Source: Apostichopus japonicus
Lineage: Eukaryota; Echinodermata; Holothuroidea; Aspidochirotida; Stichopodidae
Assembly (NCBI RefSeq): GCF_037975245.1
Contig: NC_092573.1
Location: 2,976,501-3,040,500, forward strand
Direction of reading: 5' to 3'
Length of the DNA: 64,000 nucleotides
Numbering within the stretch: position 1 is the first letter of the stretch; every line of letters begins with the position of its first letter. The translations under genes and the position numbers were made by a program. Below the pieces are notes generated by a model. It saw only the letters and a list, made by a program, of their open reading frames with translations, searched no databases and was not told the origin of the DNA. Shown here piece after piece: positions 51,701-61,437 of the stretch.

Positions 51701-53950
51701 AGGGAGGAAAAGGAAACTTGAAGCTCAACAGCACACTGTAAACAGAATTACTTCAAAGGCAATAACATACATGTTTTTGACACCCTCTGGTTTCACTTAG
51801 AAACAAGAAGTCTTTCCCTACACAATACCTATGTTCCTACCATGCATACAGCTATAGTTCTTGCCATCAACATGTAGGCAGCCTAGTCTCATTCATCAAT
51901 GCATGTTGAACATTGGCACATTAAAAGAAAGTGAATCATGCCAAGTAAATTTACTTTAAACAAATCATAATGTTCCAAGGTGTATTCAGTAAATGAAGCG
52001 TTGAGTCAGATTAAAGGAGTTGAAAGGGTTTGGGAGGGCAAAAGAACATGATTGTAACCTTGGATTTCTTAAGGCAGATCATAGTTTCTTGACAGGTTTT
52101 TAAAGTGCTGATGAAAAGAATATTTGCTAAATGCTTTGATATAAACAATGAATTAAGCACGTTTCTGTCTACTTCCTTCTATGTGACCGGTAAAAAGTCT
52201 TGGACATGACATGATCGTTTGTGTGTGGTAATTGAACTAGTCGTGGGAATCTTTGTAAATTAATTGGACAGAATATGTATGCTTTCTCGAGTGACATCAA
52301 ATTAGAATTTTTAATTTGTAAGGAAATTGTTATCTTACATTTGCATCTGAGTTGAATATTTTTTTTTTTTATAAATACATTTTCTTTTATGGGAGAAACA
52401 CAGCATACATTTAAGCAAGCAATAATGGATATTTACTTCGTTCCTCGCTTACCTGTCTCCCCCCAACCTATGCACCTCATTCTACCGCGCCTAGAATGTC
52501 CTGGTAACCTTTTAACACTGTGCACCCTCTGTGACCCGGCTTCACGGGTCACCAACCTTCCTTCTCATTCTACCAACCAAAGCGTCTACTTCGTAATTTT
52601 TCGAGCGGATTTTTTCCACCGAATTTCGTCCACTTTTGGTTCCTAGGATCGGAAATAATTTCCCATCCACTGTTCTTGAAAGTATTTGAAGTCTTTGCAG
52701 CCCGATAAGTATCCTTTTCTTTTTTTTAGAGAGGTTTTCAGGGCTGTTTTTCGGGAGCGGCGTTCGCGCCATTTTTTCTGTGCAGAACTCTAGTACTGGT
52801 AGCAGTTCCGCGAATTGTTTACCGTAGTTACGCAAGTTCCCGCCTTTTTGGCTACACACGCTATTGCGTTAGTTCTTTCCCTCACCCGTTGTTTAGTTGT
52901 TAACTACTCTACTTCTCTTGTATTTTCGTTGCTTTATACGTTATATATTTATTTTACTTGTCCCTTCCTTGTTCCCAGGCTCGTTCCTGGTTTTTTCCCC
53001 ACCTTTTTGTGGGCTGGCCTTATGCCTATTCTGTTACCTTGTAAGCCGCGGGCCTCTAGCCGAGGCACGGTGTTAAGGTAGTATCGCATTGCCCCAATAC
53101 CACATGTGTATATTTTTTTATACTACATGGGTATATCATATTAAGGTAATTTTATAATTACTTTTATTTGTATATGTTTACATTATACCTATCTCTTCCT
53201 TGTTAGCTGTTTTCCTCCCCAAAGAAGGGGGGCTTCTCCTATCATATTGTTAAGAAGTTGTTCCCTTAACTAGGGGTCATTCAGTCATGTCTAGGTATCA
53301 GCTGAAATGCTTTGATTGCTCCTTGTTCCGGCCAGTGCGGGGATGAGCTTGCCCTTGTCCCAAGTGCCATACTTTTTCCAGGAGGGTTCCGTGTCTGGTG
53401 TGTTCCCAGTTCACCCCCATTCTTTGGCTAAATATCAATACCTGGCTAGCAGGACTTAGAATGTAGCTACAGGACATGCTAGACTTGCTCCCCAACCCCA
53501 GCGGCTCCCTAGTAGTGGGAGACCTAGTACAGATAGGAGAGGAAGAGGAAGGAGAGGTGGTGGAGAGGGGGCCGAGGAAGAGAGTGTGGACAGAGATAGA
53601 GTAGGGCCAGGCTCCGGCCAAGAGAAAAATTTTGCCTTCCATGCTTTTCGTTACTTGTTCACTTTTAAGTGTTGGGGTTTCACCTTTGTAGCGTACCTTG
53701 TAACCACGAGCCCCCTTTTTCGCATTAGCGCGATTGGGCGGTTCTCGCCTTGTTTACATGTTGTTATCTGTACATGTTTTTATCTGTTATTTTTCTTATA
53801 AGATGTTTGCTCGTTTCATGTACTTCGTTACTTGGTCGCTTTCTAAGTGTTGGTTTCCACTCTTGTAGCGTACAGTACTGTTTCGCTTAACTCCCGTTGA
53901 AAAAAAAAAAAAAAAAAAAAATCAACGATCGGTAACAAACGTTGAAAATC

Positions 53951-53981
<31 letters not shown>

Positions 53982-56900
53982 GAAAACCGGTTAGAAACGA
54001 ATAATTTCGTTGACAAAATTTAGACTACTACGGGCACAGTTGTCAACGAAGTTTCAACGAAATTTCCACGAAAAATATCGCGATCAAAAGCCGCAAAGGC
54101 AATTCTAGACTCCCCCGCTCCTTCCACTCCCTTGGTTAGTTTACGTTCTTACGATAGACTACCTTTCCTAGCCTTCCTAACGAGGAGGGAAAGCAAGCGT
54201 CAACCATCAAGAACTACAGGTTGGCAATTACCGCTATCCACCGCGGCTTTCCAGATGGGTCCACCCCGGGCAACAACGGGGACATCACCCAGCCCATCAG
54301 GGGGATGGCGAACAGGCGTCTGCGGACCAGACGGCTCGCCCCCTCGTGGAGTCCATCAGCAGCACTGCAGGTACTCACTAAATCACCATACGAACTACTG
54401 GCTTCAGCCTCGCTGGCAGCCCTTAGTAAGAAAACCCTTTTCCTGATCACCCTCGCGTCAGCAAGAAGAAGGAGCTGTCTCCACGCTCTGCCTACAAAGC
54501 AGAACCATATTAGGTTTGAGAACCACGGGAGAATGGTGCCCGATCCGTCCTTCATACCCAAGAACCAGGTCCTTTCCTTCCTGCCGGGGGACATCTTTAT
54601 CCCTGAAATAAAGACGCCTTCCTCAGTCGCAGAGGACAAACTGTGGGGCCCAGTCAGGGCTCTCAAATGGTACTTAAACAAGACTCAACCCCTGAGAGGA
54701 ACAACCATGTCCTTGTTCATACTACCCAGAGCACCTCCCACCATCGGGCAGTGCCACTCGGTGCATAGGTTGGGGGGAGACAGGTAAGCGAGGAACGAAG
54801 TAAATACTCCAAAACTTACTGGTTTGGATATTTACGAGTGACGAGCTTACCTGTCTCCATTCCCGCCTCCCTCCCCCGAGGGGGGTGGAACACAGCCGGA
54901 CGGAGGAGCGGTCGCATTGACTTAACAAAACACCTTCTAGCACAGGCCAAGAGACCTGAGGAAAGGAGGTTCCACTACCGCAAGTAACTTGTAGTAATCG
55001 GTAGTAACTTGTAGTATCTCATAGTAACTTAGGGCCACTATGAGTGACTTAGGGAAGAGTGTCTTAAAGTGTTTTATATATATATGGAGAAGCGTTATAT
55101 ATATATTTCCTTTATAATGTTGATACTCCTTTCCTTTGTCCGGTGTTCAGGGCCTTGGGCCTAACGTGTAGAGTACCTTCGGCTACCTTTTTTAGAGCTA
55201 AGGGGTACAGGCGTGGACGGGGTCGTAGAGGGTAGCCCCCCTCCCCACAGGAAGGGGAGTACTACCCCTCCCGTTGGAAGCGTCAGAAATTCGATGTTAG
55301 GCTAGGAGTCGAGGGGTAGCCCTCCCATTTGTCGGGAAGGACTACTACTCGACTCCAAGGCAGAGACCACTTTGGAGGGGCTTTGGTCTCATGAGAAGGA
55401 AGGTTGGTGACCCGTGAAGCCGGGTCACAGAGGGTGCACAGTGTTAAAAGGTTACCAGGACATTCTAGGCGCGGTAGAATGAGGTGCATAGGTTGGGGGG
55501 AGACAGGTAAGCTCGTCACTCGTAAATATCCAAACCAGTAAGTTTTGGAGTATTCAGGATATGGACCAGTTGTGAGAGACATCATGGACTCGTTCAAATT
55601 GTAATTTGTTACTGGCAGAAACTTCCTTTCCTAATTGACACTAATTGGAAGACTGAAAATGAACAAAGATCTTAAGTGTCAATATTGCTATATGATGTTT
55701 ATTTGGGTCAAACAAGATATCTCCTTTAATTTGACACATAGAACACTCACACAAGAGCTAGAAACCCTTTGTTCTTGGCTAACCAAATGTAGCCATCCAA
55801 CATATTTATTACACTGTCAAATGCACAGCTTGAAATTGAGCCCAAGATTAATTAGCCTTTATCCTGTCCCTCCTCTTTCTTCTCCTGCTCTCTTCAGATG
55901 GAGGAGAGTTGATGGAGGGAAGATTTTTTATGGCCTTTGTGAAGCAGACCCTACCAGTTTTGTTCTTTCAAAGAAACTGTGGACATCAATAGCATAAACA
56001 ATTGTGAGATTATGGATATGTTTTAGAGCAACACTGTTAATATGATTAAATATGTCTGCTTCCATATCTATAGGCTTCAAATGGAATGAATGAAAATGTT
56101 TCATGGGTGGTGGTGGTGCACTTGAGGTTTCATCAGTTGCTGGGATGTCAAATGTTAAAGGGGTTCATGGAAATGGACACAATTCACAACTGGAGAAAAG
56201 GCAGAGAAAATGGAAAGTACAGTATGTAATGTATGTAGTATGGCTTCTGTTCTGTCAGAGTAGTCAGAATGGAGGGTGGGGGGGAGGGGAGGGGTAAAAT
56301 AGGAATTCTAGGTGGACATGAGAGATAGGATGAGGAGTTGGGAGGGTGAAAAAGGTAGGAAAGAGAGGTCATGAGTACATAAAGTTTAAGGTCATTTGTT
56401 AGGACTTAAATTTATTGTCATCAGTTCAAGCTCTGGCTCCCATTGCCCTGTACTGTCAGAAGCAACAGCCAATGTTGAATTATGATTTTTTCAACATGTT
56501 TAGCCGAAAAGAAAAGCAGGCTGTTTGTTGTTTATAAGCAGGAACTTTATGAGCACACAAGATGTAATATCTTACAGTATGTACTTGTCAATTAAGACTT
56601 TATATAAAGACTTTTACATAGTGAAACTATAGCTTGCTAATTGTTATTTGATGTACAGGAAGGGGAATATTATGAAAGCATGTTCTATGTGGTCATTCTA
56701 AATCAATGATGTGGTTTTAGCATTGTAATGGCTCTGTGGTTGACAAAGGAATGGCTTATGCTCTGAGTGTTGTATGTCTAAACTAGGTATTTTAAAAAGC
56801 AGCAAGAAAAAGACCTATTAGGAACTGCTTTTCCACAGAAAAAACGACATTGTTAGTATAATAACAGTTAAATGGCCTGACATTTCACTTGTAACAGGAT

Positions 56901-59900
56901 GGTCTTCAATAGCAGTCTAAAACCAGTACAGATGGGACAGGCATTAGTTGATTGAACCATTGAACAATGACTTGAATAGAACTAGAAATGAACAAAGTAT
57001 TCTGTTTATTTTGAATAGTAACTGGGTTAGTGTAAATATTTCATGTCTGCTTCTGTTTTGTTACTAGTCCAACCAGCTGCTTCAAAATGGTGCTATTTAC
57101 ACAGAACCCTGCAAGGATTACCATGCATGTATAGTCACACTGAATTGCATTAATCTTCATGCTTGGCTTAATTAACACACACGCATGGCAAGAGCTAAGC
57201 ATGAAAATGTAAATATCAAGGATTTTTCTTAGGAGATGTATTGATCAATATGTAGTAGCTACCAGACTGTTTGAAGAATTTGTATCCTGGCTTGAGCACC
57301 ATGGAGCTCCTCTTCTCTATTAGCCAAACCTTGTGTATAGATGTACAGGTGTATTGAGTTACAAATCCCAATGAACATCAGTGTAACAGGAGTGGAACAG
57401 TGGAATGCAGTCAGATGTAACCATGGTAACATTCAAGGGATTGCCTGCCCTGCAGTGGAGGATGCACTAGTGTTCAAGGGATTTTCTTATATAGGAGGAT
57501 GAGAGTAGAACTTTTGAATACTGTAGGATGTTACCATGGTAACGTTAAAGGGATTGCTGTGTGAGAGTGAAGGATGAGATGCCTATGATCTTGGAGGATG
57601 TGATACTTGGTGAGGACAAAAGCTTGGCACATTCTTCACTCTCTCATTAATTTGTCCCTTATTTGAGATAATGTTTATAATTACGATGAGCCTTAAATCT
57701 TTGCAGGATAAGTCTGGAGCCAAAAGGATTATTATACCACCTTAAACAGTTTTAATGTTTCTGTTTACTGCCAATCTACAATTTGACATTTCTCTTTCAT
57801 CTATTGATGGAACTATATATGTACAGTACAGAAAATATACTTATAAAATGTCACATGTACAGTAGTCACATTGACATGCATCTTATCTGCCAACTTTACC
57901 TGAAAGGACCATATGTTTGTAGTGTTTCATTGCTACCAAATCATATATGTAAGAACTCATTAAATGTACGAGTTGCCACCTTTCTTCGATCAACATTAAA
58001 TTATGCATACAGATTTATTTTGGCATTAAGACAAAACTTATTCATTCCTATCAGTGTGTTTAAAGAATATATCCTGCTGGTGGGGTCATTGTCCAATTAC
58101 TTCTTAATTTTACCGAGGAAACTGACACAGGGATATTTCAAGTATCACAGGATATCTCCCAGGTCTGCAAGTTTTCCTAAACAGCGCCACCATTTATTGC
58201 AATCCTTCGGTTTGTGTCTTCACTTTGTGTCTAGACTTTCTTTGTGTCGTGAATGTTGTCATATGGATTGATTCAGTTAATAGGAAGCAGTACTATCCCT
58301 TAATTTGACTGTGCTAAACATTGCCAAAAGTTTCCAAACTTGTTATTTTGGAGGATCTACCCGAATTCTCCCGAAAATGAGGAATCATTCATGACATCTA
58401 ACTTGTTAAGAATTCTTTCATATTTGTCTTGATTAATTTTTATGTTTGGTAATGAGTGATGACCTTATGTTGTATGCTTCTCCAACTGGTCATGCTGATA
58501 TTTGTGGATTTATGGTTTACCCACTACGTAAGGAAGGGGAAGCTGTGGTGGGGAGAGAAGGGGGGGGGGCAAAATAGGGGGTAAAGGGAGGTACTTCTGG
58601 ACAAAGTTATATATTATTTGACATGAATAATGATAAAGTTTTGATTTCTCCTCCTCCCTCTATATCTATCAAAACAATTGTTACTGGAGAGTAACAGTAA
58701 CAATTAAGAGTCTTAGACTTGATGATGACTTGTCAACCATTAAAGACCGGTGCTGCGGTCGAGTGGATAAAGGCGGTGGCAGGTGAAGCAATGAGGCTAA
58801 GCAATCGGGAGGTTCAGGGTTCGATCTCGGCTGGGTCAGACCTATTTGAGGTGGGCTTTTCATCCAAGAGCAATCTATAGTTTTCCCATCAAAAATGACT
58901 TTCTAAATTGAAAAGATTCCAAATTTTGAGTTAAAGATTGAATTGGTAGCCACGTGTAAGTTGTAATCCCACATTTGTGGTCATTTAAGTGCGTAAAACT
59001 AACTGCTGATTATTGGCTAGTACATTTTGGACATGTGTAGGATTCAGTCGACTAAGGACTGGGATAGCTGCATCGGGTAATGCACAGGATCGACTGGTGT
59101 TTCTGCGATGACTGGTTATTGGATCCTGCTCTAGGAAATAATCTCTTTACTCTTTTCAAATTTCAATCCACTTTTTGTCCCTCCTCCTCCTCCTCCTCCT
59201 CCTCCTCCTCCTCCTCCTCCTCCTCCTCCTCCTCCTCCTCCTCCTCCTCCTCCTCCTCCTCCTCCTCCTCCTCCTCCTCCTCCTCCTCCTCCTCCTCCTC
59301 CTCCTCCTCCTCCTCCTCCTCCTCCTCCTCCTCCTCCTCCTCCTCCTCCTCCTCCTCCTCCTCCTCCTCCTCCTCCTCCTCCTCCAGTATTGTGACTTCT
59401 TTGTTTAGGTCCCTAATTCTGCTGTTAACTCTTTCACAAGAGTTAAACTTTTGACCTCTGTCAGCAATCAGCCAGAGATCACTTTCTGCCATGAGCAGCA
59501 TGGATCAAAACAGCAGGAAATATTTGATGGTTTGAAGGATTCTGCTTATCAAGTCTATTTCCTATTTCATAATTATTAATATGGAACCATAAAAGCTTAC
59601 AATACAGGTGAAGTGAGGGTCGGATCAGCTGTAACCATTAATACCGTAATGAAAACAAATTGATGCATGGAAGTCATTTGAGGGTAGAAGTAAAGTGCTC
59701 CACCAGTGGACACGCTGAAACAGATTTGCTGTGCTGTTGGAAGGATAGGCCTATCTATATAATTATTAAAGGTATCTGTCTGTCAAACTGATTATGGGCA
59801 TATAAACAGTTGAAATGAGAACATTCTAAGCAAAAGTGAATTGCAAGACCTTTATTGAGGAAGTACTCCAGATGGTGTAGAGAACTGTATCCATGCACTA

Positions 59901-61437
59901 AATATTTAAATGTTTGTACAGTAGATCAAATTTGCTGACAGAAGGAATTCTTTAATGTCCTGCTCATGTCCATGAAGAAGACAAACCCCAAAGAAAATAG
60001 TAAGTTGCAATTTGAACAAAGGAAAGATGCACTCTTGGCTATAAGGAGAGTTTGGAACATAAGAAGTATCAAATGGATTATCAAACATGTTGGTTCTAAT
60101 CATGGTTGACGCCAAGGAGGATGGGAGGATTGGGGAGGTTGGGGGTGAGGCGGGAGGTTGGGAAATGACAAATTGGTAGGGGAAACTTTCTCCTCCCCCT
60201 CCCCTACCAGGGAAGTTTAAGTAGTATATAATTAAAAGCACCAACCACTATGCCCTCTTGTTAAGGATAGGGTTAACAGGAATAAATATTGGAGGTTAAC
60301 TGGTTGAACTGATAATTCTGTTTATTGTAACCAGGTGAACCAGTTAATCATTTGGACATTAACTGGTTATCAAAATCCCCCAGTTTGCTCGCACTCCTAG
60401 AGCTGTATTTTGTCTGCGGACATGGATGGTTCTTATGTTCAAGTTTTAGAATGAACTAATAATGATTTAAATTAGAAAGATTAAAACTGTTTAAACCCCT
60501 GTTATGATGATATCAGTGTCTAGTCTATTGTGAGGCTGCATGTGGCAGGTTAGGTGGGGGGGGGGGTTGGGTGGGTTCACTCATTATACTCGTGAGGTCT
60601 TTCAGCAGTTCATTAACGGTTAAAACTCCATTTTAACTTGTAACTCTTTTGGTTACAGGAAAAGGTAGAATTTTTATCTGATAAACAGTTTGATATGGAA
60701 CACTCTTGGAGACCTGGAAGACCGTTGCAGTTTAAGAACATAGCATATAAACAAAGTCTACTAAACAAATTAGTTCAATTAAGATAAAGAATGAATCCCG
60801 AGTACCGTGACCATGATGCAACATTGAAGAGTTCTTTGTGTCTCTGATTAAAGCAAAAAAAAAACAAAGAGAAAACAAGGAAAGAAAGAAGGATGTTCTG
60901 AAGTCATTGTTTCTGCTGATGAGTGATAAGGAAGTGGTTAATAGATGAAAGAGAATTTCAGAGGAGAAGATGATGCGTAGGATTAAAACACCGGATGTCC
61001 ATCTTCACTTTGGTCTTGGATTGGAAGCCGTAAGCTGCCGTCGATTGGGAGAGATGTTTGAGGAAGATTTTAAACACACTGCTGTGGTCTACGTAGATTA
61101 GATTGCAACGATTTTAGGATATTGGAAAATGGGATGAATTTCTGTAATTTTGTGAAGGGTACTGGACAAGCAGACTTTACAAATGTATTAAATAGTATGT
61201 TGTGTTTTGCTACTTAGAAAGCTTTCTGTTTGTCTTTTTCGTTTTTGGTAAACAGCAATGACTGCCCATCAACTGTATTTAATAGTAGGTATGTACAGTC
61301 CTTTAACAAAGATTAGAAATGCATTCTGTTTTTATATGTATAATCATTTAATTAGTGGTACACTCACTGTTTTTGGTATCTTTTGTCCGCAGCCACAAGA
61401 ACCAGAAAAGTCTTCCAGTACAAGTGCAACTGACAAG
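48744..61437 (+). CDS. Unrecognised acidic Ser/Glu-rich protein, N-terminal part
   Basis: The exon 48644-49037 has a good acceptor (ccctttttgcag) and donor (CCAAG|GTAAGT). An in-frame TAA at 48687 precedes the ATG at 48744, so that ATG is the likely start. It encodes 98 residues: MSDSEETGNSSLSSSE, then a Gly/Glu run, a Lys/Glu-rich part and a Ser-rich end, all low in hydrophobics and probably disordered. A second exon in matching phase 0 is 61393-61437 (PQEPEKSSSTSATDK), with borders cgcag| and |gtatgg. The last bases of the window (acceptor-like ccccag at about 63988, then AGACCTGAATCA) may open a third. The composition fits the N-terminal tail of a larger nuclear or signalling protein. I do not recognise the family, and exons inside the 12.4-kb intron could have been missed. 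Confidence 0.5.
50124..50165. repeat. (TG)n microsatellite
   Basis: An interrupted TG/TATG tract of about 40 bases in the intron of the unrecognised gene. Confidence 0.85.
50165..50590. repeat. Three diverged units of about 140 bp with 'aaggtcattt' core
   Basis: Each unit has 'ccttgtaaacacta/gatatctcaa', 'gaagtaccaca' or its decayed form, 'agaagcctattg'-like sequence and 'gtcaaaggtcatttgg'. The core sites at 50269, 50413 and 50552 are 144 and 139 bases apart. Related 'ggtcaaaggtcatttggggt' repeats are common in deuterostome genomes. Confidence 0.75.
50269..50281 (+). promoter_or_regulatory. Perfect DR1 nuclear-receptor-type element in repeat
   Basis: AGGTCAAAGGTCA is two exact AGGTCA half-sites spaced by one base, the binding site type of RXR heterodimers, HNF4 and COUP-TF. 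It belongs to the first of three repeat units. The equivalents at 50413 and 50552 each have one damaged half or more. Function is not shown. Confidence 0.35.
52430..52568. repeat. DIRS-like left inverted terminal repeat
   Basis: Matches the reverse complement of 55391 onward almost without change from 'gcttacctgtctcc' to 'ccttccttctcat'. The outermost about 15 bases differ between the two ends. Confidence 0.9.
53287..53604 (+). pseudogene. Broken gag-like Cys-rich frame of the DIRS-like element
   Basis: A frame starting at ATG 53287 shows paired cysteines (CFDC, CPCPKC, CLVC), reminiscent of the zinc-ribbon-like start of DIRS-type Gag proteins, and then an acidic/basic stretch. It is interrupted by TGA at 53344 and TAG at 53464 and ends at 53602. 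Both internal stops are one transition from Arg or Gln codons. The Gag assignment rests on position and cysteine pattern only. Confidence 0.45.
53640..53880. repeat. Diverged duplication inside the DIRS-like element
   Basis: 'ttcgttacttg..' through 'agtgttgg..ttcca/cctttgtagcgtac' occurs at 53648 and 53825, about 177 bases apart. It marks a rearranged non-coding stretch between the gag-like and recombinase frames. Confidence 0.6.
53899..53980. repeat. Two long A tracts
   Basis: Runs of about 23 and 30 A flank 'tcaacgatcggtaacaaacg'. They fill the place where the polymerase region would be expected in a complete element, and may mark the deletion junction. Confidence 0.85.
54132..54787 (+). 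pseudogene. Truncated tyrosine recombinase of the DIRS-like element
   Basis: Frame 54221-54787 has the features of a DIRS/Ngaro-type tyrosine recombinase: an N-terminal 'YRLAITAIHRGF' core-binding segment, then 'KTLFLITLASARRRS' matching the region of the first catalytic arginine. The preceding N-terminal part (from 54132, 'RLPFLAFLTRRE') is in another frame, so a frameshift lies near 54183-54200. The C-terminal half with the HxxR box and the nucleophilic tyrosine is absent, because the frame runs straight into the internal complementary region at 54761. It cannot encode an active enzyme. Confidence 0.75.
54761..54858. repeat. DIRS internal complementary region
   Basis: 54761-54806 is the reverse complement of 52430-52475 (46/46), and 54807-54858 is the reverse complement of 55499-55550 (52/52). 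In DIRS elements this region templates the joining of the two ends during replication. Confidence 0.93.
55391..55550. repeat. DIRS-like right inverted terminal repeat
   Basis: Inverted partner of 52430-52568, with an added outer tip ending in 'agtaagttttggag'. Flanking bases after the tip are 'tattcagg'. Confidence 0.9.
55600..58740. other. Intronic region, no exon recognised
   Basis: Contains ORFs of 120 codons (55635-55997) and 162 codons (57783-58271) on the + strand, without recognised motifs or clear splice borders in phase. A G-rich stretch lies at 56269-56296. I treat both ORFs as chance. Confidence 0.35.
58749..59020 (+). mobile_element. tRNA-Ser-like SINE, family A, plus copy
   Basis: The head 58749-58838 aligns to a type II tRNA (Ser/Leu class): A-box region 'ggtcgagtggataaaggcg' and B-box 'gggttcgatct'. 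The 3' arm of the acceptor stem no longer pairs and a 180-bp tRNA-unrelated body follows, so it is a SINE and not a tRNA gene. The other copy is inverted at 41020-41282. Confidence 0.82.
59179..59385. repeat. (CCT)n microsatellite, about 68 units
   Basis: Uninterrupted by eye for over 200 bases. It creates poly-Ser, poly-Leu and, on the minus strand, poly-Glu ORFs that are not genes. As a homopurine/homopyrimidine mirror tract it could adopt triplex DNA. Confidence 0.97.

Larger units (their letters stand above)
52430..55550 (+). mobile_element. Defective DIRS-like tyrosine-recombinase retrotransposon
   Basis: The ends are inverted repeats (52430-52568 and 55391-55550; the right one extends about 20 bases further out). 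An internal complementary region at 54761-54858 is the exact reverse complement of the left tip (46 bases) joined to the right tip (52 bases). This architecture is diagnostic of DIRS elements, which replicate through a circle. Inside are a broken Cys-rich gag-like frame, A-rich tracts, and a truncated tyrosine-recombinase frame. No reverse transcriptase or RNase H fits in the roughly 0.5 kb between them, so the copy is non-autonomous. No target-site duplication is seen, as expected for DIRS. It lies in the long intron of the unrecognised gene, in sense orientation. Confidence 0.9.

Noticed and set aside
53298-53642. 114-codon minus-strand ORF in the DIRS-like element
   Set aside because: It is the shadow of the broken gag-like frame on the plus strand.
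54864-55390. Possible recombinase C-terminus after the internal complementary region
   Set aside because: I searched the frames by eye and saw no HxxR or Tyr box; the stretch looks non-coding.
57783-58271. 162-codon ORF on the plus strand
   Set aside because: No motif, no in-phase splice partner and ordinary AT-rich composition; most likely chance within the intron.
58749-58838. Functional tRNA-Ser gene
   Set aside because: The acceptor stem does not close, the anticodon arm is degraded, and a SINE body shared with another copy follows.
59080-59501. Long ORFs encoding poly-Ser, poly-Leu (plus) and poly-Glu (minus)
   Set aside because: They are frames across the CCT microsatellite and have no other coding character.
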